Source: Leptospiraceae bacterium
Lineage (GTDB): Bacteria > Spirochaetota > Leptospiria > Leptospirales > Leptospiraceae
NCBI GenBank assembly: GCA_024233835.1
Contig: JACKPC010000005.1
Coordinates: forward strand, 310,001 to 374,000
Direction: 5' to 3'
DNA: 64,000 nucleotides
The position numbers and the translations under genes are program-made. The number at the start of each line of letters is the position of its first letter. The first letter of the stretch is position 1. The notes beneath the pieces were generated by a model. The model had not been told where the DNA came from and ran no database searches. It saw only the letters and a list, made by a program, of their open reading frames with translations. Of the stretch, positions 43,370 through 52,440 are shown one piece after another.

Positions 43370-44695
43370 ATGTTTCAGCATTTTGTCTCAGGTTTGTTAG
43401 TTTTTTTTCTAAGTGTAACTTTTCTATATGCAAAGAATAGTACGCCCAAACAGAGCCGTTTTAAGTCCAATCTGAAGATCCTATTAAAGGATCCCGGTTT
43501 AAAAAAATACTACCGGATAAAGAATAAAACACTTTATGTATATAGCACACCTAATAAAAAAACAAAACCTGAATTTATCCTGCATAAGAAAGAAACCAAA
43601 ACTTTTTTAAGTCTCTTTCATAATTTTACGGATGAAGAAATTTTATCTATTTATAAAAATAAAGGGAAAGAAGATTTCTCTAAATATATTCAGCAGAGAA
43701 TCAAGTTAAATAAAAAGCATTCCTTTCATATACAAGCCGGCAAAATGCCTTTGAAAGGTTTGCGGGTAGCTATAGACCCGGGTCATACTGCGTACTCCTG
43801 GGAAATGGCCAGAAAAGAAAGTCGTTTTATCTGGACCCATGATAAAAAGAAAGAAATGAAGTTTTATGAAGCTGACCTTACCTATCAGACTGCAAGAATT
43901 GTACAGTATTACTTGGAAAAACAGGGAGCACAGGTTTTTATAAGTCGTAAAGATCCCAAATCTACCGTCTTTAACAAAACTTATGAAGAATGGTTAAAAG
44001 ACGATTTAAAACCTACCGTAGATCATGAAGTAAAATTAGGCAGACTAAAAAAAGAAGAAGCAGATAAAATTCTTTCCGGAAACGATAAGGCACTTACCCT
44101 TGACTTTTTTCTCAAAGAGGCTGAACTCAGAAAGCGAGCCGAGCTTATCAATAACTTCCAGCCCCATATAACTTTAATTATTCATTATAATGTAGGAGGA
44201 AGACCCAATTATCCTTTTAAGCGAACCAGTCCTCACATGACCTATCTCACAAAGGATAATTATAGTTTAGTATTTATACCCGGTGCCTTTCAAAAAGAAG
44301 AACTGGAAGACGAAAGAGATAGACTGGAATTTTTGCGTCTGGCACTCGGAAGACACATAGAAAAATCTATTGAATTTTCTGCGATTATCGAGAAACATTT
44401 TATCAAAGACTTAAAAATACCTCCTATAGATAGAAAAACAAAAGTTCCCTATGTAGTAAACAGCGGAATCTATGCCGGAAAACCGGGAGTATATGCAAGA
44501 AATTTAAAACTTACAAGGCTCATACATAGCCCCCTATGCTATACGGAAGTTCTTCTTCAAAACAATTATAAAGAAGCCAATGCGTTACATAAGAATAATT
44601 TAAAATATGCAGGTGTTAAAACCTCTAAGCGTGTTAAACAAATTGCCTATTCCTTATATAAAGGAATCCTTGAATATTATAATAAAAGAAATTGA
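43370..44695 (+). CDS. Exported N-acetylmuramoyl-L-alanine amidase (amidase_3)
   Basis: A 441-residue protein with a signal peptide at residues 1-22. Residues 120-430 are the zinc amidase domain: LRVAIDPGHTAYS (first His), KFYEADLTYQTARIVQYYLEKQGAQVFISR (Glu), ITLIIHYNVGG (second His) and SPLCYTEVLLQNNYKEA (catalytic Glu). Large inserts between these motifs make it longer than plain amidases. It cleaves the amide bond between MurNAc and the stem peptide. The next gene follows after 17 bases. Confidence 0.92.
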   Translation: MFQHFVSGLLVFFLSVTFLYAKNSTPKQSRFKSNLKILLKDPGLKKYYRIKNKTLYVYSTPNKKTKPEFILHKKETKTFLSLFHNFTDEEILSIYKNKGKEDFSKYIQQRIKLNKKHSFHIQAGKMPLKGLRVAIDPGHTAYSWEMARKESRFIWTHDKKKEMKFYEADLTYQTARIVQYYLEKQGAQVFISRKDPKSTVFNKTYEEWLKDDLKPTVDHEVKLGRLKKEEADKILSGNDKALTLDFFLKEAELRKRAELINNFQPHITLIIHYNVGGRPNYPFKRTSPHMTYLTKDNYSLVFIPGAFQKEELEDERDRLEFLRLALGRHIEKSIEFSAIIEKHFIKDLKIPPIDRKTKVPYVVNSGIYAGKPGVYARNLKLTRLIHSPLCYTEVLLQNNYKEANALHKNNLKYAGVKTSKRVKQIAYSLYKGILEYYNKRN

Positions 44696-44712
44696 TTTAG
44701 AGGAAGTTTAAA

Positions 44713-45528
44713 GTGAAAGTTAAAGCTTTAAAATACATTGCATTCTTCACAATTCTCTTCAATGCGGAGATTTGTGTAGGACTTTCTGGTTTTGGAATGA
44801 GAGGACCCTTTCAACATAACATCATTACCCTCGAAGCGATTCGTCGTTTTTCCAAGAAAAAAGGGGTGAATATCAACTTTGCCTGTGCATCAGTACTGAT
44901 TCATGGCTCAGAAATGAATGATATTTATTTTTCACATGATCCTTCTTATCATTGTGATAATGATATTAATGCCTGTACTTTACGACTGAAACAACTCTTT
45001 GATACATCGAGAGGAACTATTTCGCCGGTTCTCTTTCAGAAGAATTTGGGGATAGCTCTACATATCGTTCAGGATTTTTATTCTCATTCCAATTGGGTAG
45101 AGATTTTTGAACAGTCTTATTACCTGGCTCCTACTATGTTGTTCCAAAACTTTCCTCCACCGGAAAATCTTCAGTCGGGAGCTTTTCCGGATGCAGCGAT
45201 TGCTCTTACCGATCCCGAAAACTATACTACCTGCTATTCAAAAGAGGGAGATGAAATAAAACATAAAATTACAGCCGCTACCCATGATTGTATAAATAAA
45301 GATTCTAATTATAATTGGAGAGGAAGACAATTTGTTCCAAACTCAGGAATTACATACCATGAATTAGCTGCCGAGTATGCTATACGACATTCCATCAAAC
45401 TTTTGGAAAAAGCTTTTGCCGACTCCAAAGCTTTTCTTAAATGTACACCGGAACCTAAAGTTTTAAACTATGGTTGTAACGCCATCATCGAAAGAAACAA
45501 AATTCATTTTGGAAAACAGGATGAATAA
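44713..45528 (+). CDS. Exported Het-C/zinc-phospholipase-like protein
   Basis: A 271-residue protein starting at GTG with GAGGAAG upstream, with a signal peptide ending near residue 22 and seven or so cysteines in the mature part. RGPFQHNIITLEAIRRF and LGIALHIVQDFYSHSNWVEIFE match the Het-C family core, which belongs to the alpha-helical zinc-dependent phospholipase C/nuclease fold; the histidines and aspartates of these segments are likely metal ligands. Activity is unknown. It follows the amidase gene by 17 bases, which hints at a shared envelope role. Confidence 0.75.
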   Translation: MKVKALKYIAFFTILFNAEICVGLSGFGMRGPFQHNIITLEAIRRFSKKKGVNINFACASVLIHGSEMNDIYFSHDPSYHCDNDINACTLRLKQLFDTSRGTISPVLFQKNLGIALHIVQDFYSHSNWVEIFEQSYYLAPTMLFQNFPPPENLQSGAFPDAAIALTDPENYTTCYSKEGDEIKHKITAATHDCINKDSNYNWRGRQFVPNSGITYHELAAEYAIRHSIKLLEKAFADSKAFLKCTPEPKVLNYGCNAIIERNKIHFGKQDE

Positions 45529-45572
45529 GAAATATAGGATTCCATGCTTCTGAATACGAAAACATTTATATA

Positions 45573-46475
45573 ATGCCTGTAGTTTCGATTATTATTCCTT
45601 CTTATAACCGGGAAGAGTATTTAATAAGCTGCATTGATTCTGTCTTAGAGCAGAGCTTTCAAGACTTTGAACTGATTCTCGTAGATGATGGCTCAGTAGA
45701 TAATAGTTTTAAACTCATGCAAAGCTATCAGGAAAAAGATAAGCGGGTTATATGCATAGAGCAAGAACATAGTGGAGTAAGCAGGGCAAGAAACACGGGT
45801 ATTTATAAGTCCAAAGGAGAATGGATTGCATTTTTAGATTCAGATGATACCTGGCATCCGGAAAAGTTAGAGAAACAATTGGCTTATCACTCCCTGCATA
45901 CGGATTGCCAGATCTCACAAACAGAAGAAATATGGATTCGTAATGGAAAGCGTGTCAGTCCCGGAAAAAAGCATAAGAAGGAAGAGGGTTTTCTTTTTGC
46001 AAAAAGTCTGGAACTCTGCTGCATTACCCCCTCCTCTGTTCTCCTCCACCGAAGCCTGTTTGAGAAATATGGTGTCTTTGATGAAAAGCTTGTATCCTGC
46101 GAAGATTATGAGCTCTGGTTAAGAATTAGCAGCAAAAAAAAAATAGGACTTATATCCGAACTCCTGCTAAATCGCCTGGGCGGTCATGAACAGCTATCTA
46201 CAAAGTATAAAGCTATGGATAGATTTAGAGTTTACTCTATTGTAAAATTCTTATATACTAACTTCACTAATAACAACAGTATAAAAGAGCTCTGCTATCG
46301 AGCTTTAGAAGAAAAATGGAGGGTGTTACTTCTTGGTGCCAAGAAAAGAAATAGAGATATACAAGAAATTACAGAGATCATGAATGATATTTTAGATAAT
46401 AGGTCTATATTTAAAGAAAAGTTTAAAATTTTAGAAAACACCTTTTTAAACGAACCTTTATGGAAAGATGAATAA
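45573..46475 (+). CDS. Glycosyltransferase family 2
   Basis: A 300-residue GT-A enzyme. VSIIIPSYNREEYLISCIDSVLEQSFQDFELILVDDGS, ISKARNTGIYKSKG-type segment and AFLDSDDTWHPEKLEKQ give the nucleotide-sugar and DxD metal motifs; CEDYELWLRISSK is the acceptor-side motif. The C-terminal 60 residues are helical. A 120-base remnant of a close relative's C-terminus lies at 49618. It probably adds a sugar to a surface glycan; the surrounding genes do not show which. Confidence 0.92.
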   Translation: MPVVSIIIPSYNREEYLISCIDSVLEQSFQDFELILVDDGSVDNSFKLMQSYQEKDKRVICIEQEHSGVSRARNTGIYKSKGEWIAFLDSDDTWHPEKLEKQLAYHSLHTDCQISQTEEIWIRNGKRVSPGKKHKKEEGFLFAKSLELCCITPSSVLLHRSLFEKYGVFDEKLVSCEDYELWLRISSKKKIGLISELLLNRLGGHEQLSTKYKAMDRFRVYSIVKFLYTNFTNNNSIKELCYRALEEKWRVLLLGAKKRNRDIQEITEIMNDILDNRSIFKEKFKILENTFLNEPLWKDE

Positions 46476-46513
46476 ATTAAGAATCAGAAAAAAGTGGGGC
46501 AACAGCAGAAAAA

Positions 46514-48868
46514 ATGAAAGTTATTTTTCTATTCCTAAGTCTATTCATAGGGTATAAACCTATTCATACAGCACCTCTTCTGGAGCTGGACAATAAAACC
46601 GAACATATTGCACTTGATAGATATATAGATATTCTGGAAGACAAGAATGCAAGTCAAGGAATAGAAGAAATTCGACAAGAAGATAAAATACCCTGGGAGG
46701 TAAATACAAAAAAGTCTGCCAATTTCGGTGTTACAAAATCTATTTACTGGTTAAGGATAAACCTGTTTAACAAGCAGGATAAACCGGGGATTTATTACAT
46801 CAAAATAGCGAATCCCTTTTTGGATTTTATAGATGCCTACTTTTTTGATGGGGATTCACTTGTCAAAACTGTTTTCACAGGGGAACAGCGAATTTTCTTT
46901 AAGAGGGATGTGTACAATCATCATTTTGTTTTTAAATGCAAACTCAAGCCCTCCGAAACCCGTACTGTTTTTTTTCGAATCAAGACAACCGGTGTGATGG
47001 ATCTACCTGTATATATATATTCCCTTAAATCTTTTTTAATAAACACGAAAATAGAATATACCAGTTTTGCTATTTACTTTGGTATATTAATTAGTTTATT
47101 GTTATACAATTTATTTCTATATATTTCTATCCGAGAATCTTCTTACCTGTATTATGTTTTTTTTCTTTGTTCCATTTTTATCCTGAGTATGTCTATGAAC
47201 GGACTGGCCAATGAATTCTTATGGCCGAATTTCCCCTTATGGGGAGATAGGGCCACCAATATATTTGTTACAAGCAGCATAATATTTGCCGGTTTATTTA
47301 TTCGGAGTTATATTAATATAAATCTTCACTTTCCGGAGTATAATAAGATAATCTTATATTTTTTAATACTTGTTTTCCTACTGGGATTTATCTCTATCTT
47401 TAAAAAATATCCCACTATGATTCTTCTGTATGCTTCTTTATTGCCCGGTTATTTCTTTGCTCTACTTATTGGAATACAGGCTATAAAGAAAAAGATCCCG
47501 GCATCTAAATATTTTTTAATTGCCTGGATTATTTTTATGAGCGGAGCCAGTATCAGGATGTTAAAAGCTCTCGGTTTTTTTACCAGTTCCTTTATAACTG
47601 AGTATAGTGTTCTTATGGGTTCTGCTCTGGAAATGCTATTGTTTTCTTTCGGTCTTGCAGATAGGATTAACCAGGAAAAAAAATCCAAACAAACAGCTCT
47701 CCTACAGGTTAATGAGTTACTGGAGAGCCTGGAAGAAAAGGTAAAACAAAGGACTGAAGATTTACAGAAGGCCAAACAGGAAGCCGATTCTGCAAATGAG
47801 TTAAAGGATAAATTTTTATCTATAGTTTCTCATGACCTGCGTTCACCTATTTCCGGGGTATTAAATTTATTAGAGGCCTTAAAAAAAAGACCAAATGATT
47901 TTTCAAATAAGCAAATTAAGAATTATCTGAACCTGAGTTATAATAGCTTATCTTATTCATTAGCAATGGTAGAGAAATTATTGGACTTAAATAAAATTAA
48001 AGGAGGTCAGCTCAAACTAAATTACTCATTGATTACAATTGATGAAATTTTTTCACAGTTAAAAAATGAATTCTTACCCTTACTCAAGCAGAAAGATATA
48101 AGACTTGTATGTGATAATCAAATTCCTGATGAAGTGATCACGGTTGATATAGAATTGTATAACCAGATTCTAAGAAATATATTGAATAATGCGATAAAGT
48201 TTAGCCCAAAGGGTGGAAAAATTAAGTTTACAACCTATAGAGATAATTATAAAATACTAATAATTATTGAAGATAATGGAACAGGAATTCCGGAAAAAAT
48301 CCTACCCTATCTTTTTGATAAGTCAGTCAAGACCTCAAAAAAAGGAACAGAAGGAGAATTGGGTCACGGTCTTGGTTTAATTTATGCTTACGATTCTATA
48401 AAATTACTTCAGGGGCAAATTAGTGCTTCAAACCGTCCGAAGGGAGGAGCATCTTTCTGTATAGAAATACCCGATAATGAAAAAACCATGCTCATCGCAG
48501 ATGATAGTAATGAATATAGAAGAAATTTAGCTGATGCTTTCCGAAGGGAAAATTGGCTGGTATTAGAAGCCTCCGATGGAGAAGAGGTCTTAGAGATTTT
48601 ATGCAACATCATTCCTGATATACTGATAACAGATAAAAACATGCCTCGAATGGGTGGTATTGAAGTAATAAACTATTTGCAGGAAAACCCTGATTATGAA
48701 AATATTATAATATTTCTACTAAGTGCAGACTTCTCAAGAGAAAACCTGATAGAAATTCAAGCAAATAATGACCCGACCCTGAAGCGTATCCGAGCATTTT
48801 TACCCAGGTTTGAAAATATAGACTGGATTAAAAAAAAAGTTATGCAAGTCTATAAATACGAAGAATAA
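46514..48868 (+). CDS. Hybrid sensor histidine kinase with 7TMR-DISM input and receiver domain
   Basis: A 784-residue protein. Order: signal peptide, DISMED2-type exported domain (about 25-170; FGVTKSIYWLRINLFN, GIYYIKIANPFLDFI), seven membrane helices (about 180-395), a coiled coil, a HisKA domain with the phospho-accepting His in VSHDLRSPISGV near residue 440, HATPase (LRNILNNAIKFSPKGG, IEDNGTGIPEKI, GHGLGLIYAYD), and a receiver domain (MLIADDSNEYRRNL, PDILITDKNMPRMGG). The 3' end overlaps a convergent response regulator gene by 19 bases. The ligand is unknown. Confidence 0.94.
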   Translation: MKVIFLFLSLFIGYKPIHTAPLLELDNKTEHIALDRYIDILEDKNASQGIEEIRQEDKIPWEVNTKKSANFGVTKSIYWLRINLFNKQDKPGIYYIKIANPFLDFIDAYFFDGDSLVKTVFTGEQRIFFKRDVYNHHFVFKCKLKPSETRTVFFRIKTTGVMDLPVYIYSLKSFLINTKIEYTSFAIYFGILISLLLYNLFLYISIRESSYLYYVFFLCSIFILSMSMNGLANEFLWPNFPLWGDRATNIFVTSSIIFAGLFIRSYININLHFPEYNKIILYFLILVFLLGFISIFKKYPTMILLYASLLPGYFFALLIGIQAIKKKIPASKYFLIAWIIFMSGASIRMLKALGFFTSSFITEYSVLMGSALEMLLFSFGLADRINQEKKSKQTALLQVNELLESLEEKVKQRTEDLQKAKQEADSANELKDKFLSIVSHDLRSPISGVLNLLEALKKRPNDFSNKQIKNYLNLSYNSLSYSLAMVEKLLDLNKIKGGQLKLNYSLITIDEIFSQLKNEFLPLLKQKDIRLVCDNQIPDEVITVDIELYNQILRNILNNAIKFSPKGGKIKFTTYRDNYKILIIIEDNGTGIPEKILPYLFDKSVKTSKKGTEGELGHGLGLIYAYDSIKLLQGQISASNRPKGGASFCIEIPDNEKTMLIADDSNEYRRNLADAFRRENWLVLEASDGEEVLEILCNIIPDILITDKNMPRMGGIEVINYLQENPDYENIIIFLLSADFSRENLIEIQANNDPTLKRIRAFLPRFENIDWIKKKVMQVYKYEE

Positions 48869-49443
48869 ATTTTTTCCCTTAATTCAGAAGTAGTTTGAAC
48901 TCCAAAGACTTTTTTTAAATTGATAATATGATAATCATAGGTCTTTACTGATATTTTTAATTCTTCAGCGATCTGATTTCTGGACAAACCACGATGAATG
49001 CAGTTAATGATACTTTTTTGCGCGTTACTCAGTTTGGGTACGGATGGAACCCTATTTTCATTCAGGAATTCTTTTTTGAATTTTGTTTTTCCTGAAAGAA
49101 TCTTCAATATTTCCTGAAGAAACAGTTCCATGCTTAAGGATTTAGACAAAAAGCCATCCACACCACATTCAAAAGCTTCCATCTTATAGTTCAATTTGGA
49201 AAATGCAGTATATATAACAATCTTCCCCTTAAGTCCTTTCATTTTCAACATTTTCGTCAGTTCAAGACCATTTATATCGGACAGAACTATATCTATAATA
49301 AAAAGCTCATAAATGTTTAAATCCTTCTCTGATAACAGTTCCTGAGGGCTTGAAAAATCCCATACAGTGAAGCCTTCCCTTTCTAAATAGATTCTAAGTC
49401 CGGCATTACTGGAAGGATGATCGTCCACAATAACCACATTCAT
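48850..49443 (-). CDS. NarL/FixJ-type response regulator
   Basis: A 197-residue protein: receiver domain (VVIVDDHPSSNAGLRIYL; FIIDIVLSDINGLEL with the phospho-Asp; IVIYTAFSK) and LuxR-type helix-turn-helix (LSNAQKSIINCIHRGLSRNQIAEELKISVKTYDYHIINLKKVFG). It should bind DNA when phosphorylated. It is convergent with, and overlaps by 19 bases, the hybrid kinase gene, which may be its partner. Confidence 0.92.
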   Translation of the reverse strand: MNVVIVDDHPSSNAGLRIYLEREGFTVWDFSSPQELLSEKDLNIYELFIIDIVLSDINGLELTKMLKMKGLKGKIVIYTAFSKLNYKMEAFECGVDGFLSKSLSMELFLQEILKILSGKTKFKKEFLNENRVPSVPKLSNAQKSIINCIHRGLSRNQIAEELKISVKTYDYHIINLKKVFGVQTTSELREKIYSSYL

Positions 49444-49617
49444 CTCAATTAACCATGTATCTTATCTTTTTCATAAAATACTATATATTTTACCTAGTAT
49501 TTTTTCAAGCTCTATCCTCTCGAATTTTAAAATTCTCCTGTATTATATATACCTACTCATGCTTATTTTCAATATCTATCTTTAGATATTACATTTATTC
49601 TGTATGAGTATATAATT

Positions 49618-49737
49618 AAAGAGATTACAGGGATCATGGATGAGATTTTGGAGAAGAGGTCTATTTTTAGAGAAAACTTCCATTCTTTAGAAAGCTTTTG
49701 TTTGACTGAAAAGCTCCGGGAAGCCGGATCAATCTAA
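49618..49737 (+). pseudogene. Remnant of a glycosyltransferase 2 C-terminus
   Basis: The frame reads KEITGIMDEILEKRSIF, then RENFHSLESF, and stops at 49737. It aligns without gaps to the end of the glycosyltransferase at 45573-46475 (EITEIMNDILDNRSIF KEKFKILENTF). Only the last 40 or so codons are left; upstream sequence to 49443 shows no more of the gene. It is about 3.1 kb from the intact relative and lies next to the hydrogenase operon. Confidence 0.8.
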
Positions 49738-49773
49738 AAAAAAGAATAAAAAATTACAAATTTCTCAATTATC

Positions 49774-49802
49774 TTGACCTAAATAATTCACAAAACTAAG
49801 TT
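49774..49802 (+). promoter_or_regulatory. Possible sigma-70-type promoter of the hydrogenase operon
   Basis: TTGACC at 49774 and TAAGTT at 49797 are separated by 17 bases and lie 27 bases before the ATG at 49829. The -10 fit is weak. No clear FNR-type palindrome is visible. Confidence 0.3.
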
Positions 49803-49828
49803 TGTATTTCTAAGGAAGAGGTCCTTAC

Positions 49829-51697
49829 ATGGAGATCAAATACCTAAATATTGAAAACTTAGAGCCTTTATTACATTTATTAAAAGACTATGGAAAGGTT
49901 TTTATTCCTGCAATGGAATTCTCGAAAAGCATATTTAAACCTTTTGATGAAATTGGAATACAGGGAATAACTTTAAAATACGAACCAACAAATTTACCTG
50001 CAAAAAGCTTTGTATCCCCTCCGAGAGAAGTTATCTTTGAATACAAAAAAAATAGAGAAAAAACCCGGCTGAGTACGGTTTGTGAATCAGAAAAAACTGT
50101 GATTTTTGGAATGCACACCTGCGATCTACATGCCTTAACTACTACAGATACAATCTATTCCTATCAATACAAAGATATAAATTACAACAAACGAAGAGAA
50201 GAATTAACCATTATCGCCCTGGAATGTATGGAGGTCTGTAATGAAAATTCTTTTTGCAGGGGAATGAATACCTGGAAAGCAAACAAAGGCTACGATCTCA
50301 TGTTAGTACCGGTAGAAGAACAATTTTTTATAGTTCGTTCCGGTTCATCCAGGGGAGATGAAATTTTAGAAAATCCGATATTTGAGAACGTAACAAATGA
50401 AGCGATTGCCAAATGGTTAACAGCCAATCAATATAAAGAAAATAATTTTCCGGAAAGATTAAATAAAACTTCCAATGAAGTCCGTATTGCATTGAAAGAT
50501 AATTATAACAATCCCTTATGGAAGGAACTGGCAGAAAAATGTTATTCATGCGGTTCTTGCAATATTGTTTGTCCTACCTGTCATTGCTATGCTGTAGTAG
50601 AAAACATCTCAGTAGATGCAAATACGGCCCATAGAGAACGTATGTGGGATGCCTGTTTAAGAAAAAACTTCACCTTAGAAACCTCGGGTCACAATGCCAG
50701 AGATAATACAGAAGATAGACTCAGACATAGATTCATGAAAAAAGGTATGTATACTTTGGACAAATTCGGCACGCTTGGTTGTGTAGGATGCGGTCGTTGT
50801 ATCAGTGCCTGCCTTACCGGAATTAGTATCTTAGATGTATTCAATAGTGTAAGTAAAAGAACAAAAACCATAGAAAGAACAAAAGTTCATTCTACAGAAC
50901 CTTACTGTGCTAAAATTAAAAGCATCAAAGTCTTAACTCCTTTAGAAAAAGTTTTTGAAATTGAAGTTTATGAAGGATTTAAGCATAAGCCCGGACAATT
51001 TGTGGAAGTTTCCATATTCGGAGTTGGAGAAGTTCCCATATCAATTAGTTCTTCTCCGACAAGAAAGGATAATCATATAGAACTATGTATTCGCACAACT
51101 GGAACGGTAACACAGGCCATACATAAGCTAAAAAAAGGAAATAATGTTTGGATAAGGGGACCCTTCGGAAATGGTTTTCAGCCGGAGCTTTTTAAGAATA
51201 AAAATTTATTATTTATCGCCGGTGGATTAGGTTATGCACCACTACGTTCTTTCATTAATTATGCCTTAGATAAAAAAAATGATTACCGAAAAGTTACCAT
51301 TTTTTATGGAACGAAAAATCCGGAATCATTTTTATATAAAGAGGAATTAGATGCTCTGTCTCTACGAAAAGATATAGATTTTGAACTTACAGTTGATATA
51401 GCAAACTCAAACTGGCGGGGCATGGTTGGTCCGGTTACGAACCTGTTAAAAGGAAGAAAATTTGAAACGAACCAAACGATAGTTGCCTTTTGTGGACCTC
51501 CCATCATGTATAAGCATGTTCTAAAATATCTTTTAGAATTAGGATTCCCGGATGAAAATATCTATATGTCTTTAGAAAGAAGAATGGAATGCGGTATAGG
51601 AATGTGCGGACATTGCCAGTTCGAGGATCAATATGTATGCCTTGACGGACCGGTATTTCGATATTCTGAAATTAAATCTAAAGAGGAGGCAATCTAA
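49829..51697 (+). CDS. Sulfhydrogenase beta-gamma fusion (FeS and FAD/NAD(P)H-binding subunit of group 3b NiFe hydrogenase)
   Basis: A 622-residue protein joining two subunits that are separate in known sulfhydrogenases. Residues 1-345 match the beta (HydB/HyhB) subunit, with clusters CYSCGSCNIVCPTC near 238 and CVGCGRCISAC near 317. Residues 350-620 match the gamma (HydG/HyhG) ferredoxin-NADP-reductase-like subunit: GQFVEVSIFGVGEVPISISSSP, RGPFGNGFQ, FIAGGLGYAPLRSFI, CGPPIMYKHV, and the 2Fe-2S loop CGIGMCGHCQFEDQYVC near 588. It passes electrons between NAD(P)H and the NiFe core. GGAAGAGG precedes the ATG. The next gene overlaps the stop. Confidence 0.92.
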   Translation: MEIKYLNIENLEPLLHLLKDYGKVFIPAMEFSKSIFKPFDEIGIQGITLKYEPTNLPAKSFVSPPREVIFEYKKNREKTRLSTVCESEKTVIFGMHTCDLHALTTTDTIYSYQYKDINYNKRREELTIIALECMEVCNENSFCRGMNTWKANKGYDLMLVPVEEQFFIVRSGSSRGDEILENPIFENVTNEAIAKWLTANQYKENNFPERLNKTSNEVRIALKDNYNNPLWKELAEKCYSCGSCNIVCPTCHCYAVVENISVDANTAHRERMWDACLRKNFTLETSGHNARDNTEDRLRHRFMKKGMYTLDKFGTLGCVGCGRCISACLTGISILDVFNSVSKRTKTIERTKVHSTEPYCAKIKSIKVLTPLEKVFEIEVYEGFKHKPGQFVEVSIFGVGEVPISISSSPTRKDNHIELCIRTTGTVTQAIHKLKKGNNVWIRGPFGNGFQPELFKNKNLLFIAGGLGYAPLRSFINYALDKKNDYRKVTIFYGTKNPESFLYKEELDALSLRKDIDFELTVDIANSNWRGMVGPVTNLLKGRKFETNQTIVAFCGPPIMYKHVLKYLLELGFPDENIYMSLERRMECGIGMCGHCQFEDQYVCLDGPVFRYSEIKSKEEAI

Positions 51698-52440
51698 TGA
51701 AGCCCAAGATAGGAGTCTTTAGCCTTTCCTGCTGTGAAGGTTGTGAATTAATGATTTTAAATTTAGAAGATGAACTTCTGGATATACTGAATTTAGTTGA
51801 ATTTGTGAATTTTCGAGAAGCCATGGATATCCGTGAAGATGAATATGATATTGCCTTTGTAGAAGGTTCAGTAGAAACAGAGGAAGACATTGAACACCTA
51901 AAGGAGATTCGTGATAATGCAAAAATACTGATTGCCCTTGGTTCCTGTGCCTGGCCCGGAGGAGTAAATACAATTAAAAATAATCATGATCTGGATGAAG
52001 CCTCAAACTATGTATACGGAGATAAAGCCGATTGGTATCCTACGAGAATGGCTGAACCAATCGATCACTTTGTTCGGGTGGATTATTATATCAAAGGTTG
52101 TCCTATAGATAAGAAAGAATTTATATACTATCTACAATGTCTTTTAAATAACCAGATTCCAAAAGAAAAAGATTATCCTGTCTGCTATGAGTGTAAACAA
52201 AATGGCAGTATCTGTGTTTTTGAAAAAGGTATGCAATGTATGGGACCGCTTACCCGCGGTGGTTGCCTGGCCGTTTGTCCAAAATTTGGAAATTATTGTT
52301 GGGGATGTAGAGGACCATTACCGGGTGCAAATATTGAAGTCCATAAAGCCACTTTAGCAAAGCATGGATTATCTCAGGATGAGATTAAGAAAAGAATAAG
52401 TCTTCTAATCGGAGGGGCCAGCCTTGAACAGTACGAATAA
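51697..52440 (+). CDS. NiFe hydrogenase small subunit (delta, group 3b type)
   Basis: A 247-residue protein without the signal peptide or long C-terminal domain of membrane hydrogenases, so it is cytoplasmic. SLSCCEGCELMILN near residue 9 and IALGSCAWPGG near 88 hold proximal-cluster cysteines; IKGCPIDKKEF near 134 and CYECKQNGSICVFEKGMQCMGPLTRGGCLAVCPKFGNYCWGCRGP supply further cluster ligands. The start shares a base with the previous stop and AGAGGAGG precedes it. It overlaps the large-subunit gene by 17 bases. Confidence 0.94.
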   Translation: MKPKIGVFSLSCCEGCELMILNLEDELLDILNLVEFVNFREAMDIREDEYDIAFVEGSVETEEDIEHLKEIRDNAKILIALGSCAWPGGVNTIKNNHDLDEASNYVYGDKADWYPTRMAEPIDHFVRVDYYIKGCPIDKKEFIYYLQCLLNNQIPKEKDYPVCYECKQNGSICVFEKGMQCMGPLTRGGCLAVCPKFGNYCWGCRGPLPGANIEVHKATLAKHGLSQDEIKKRISLLIGGASLEQYE

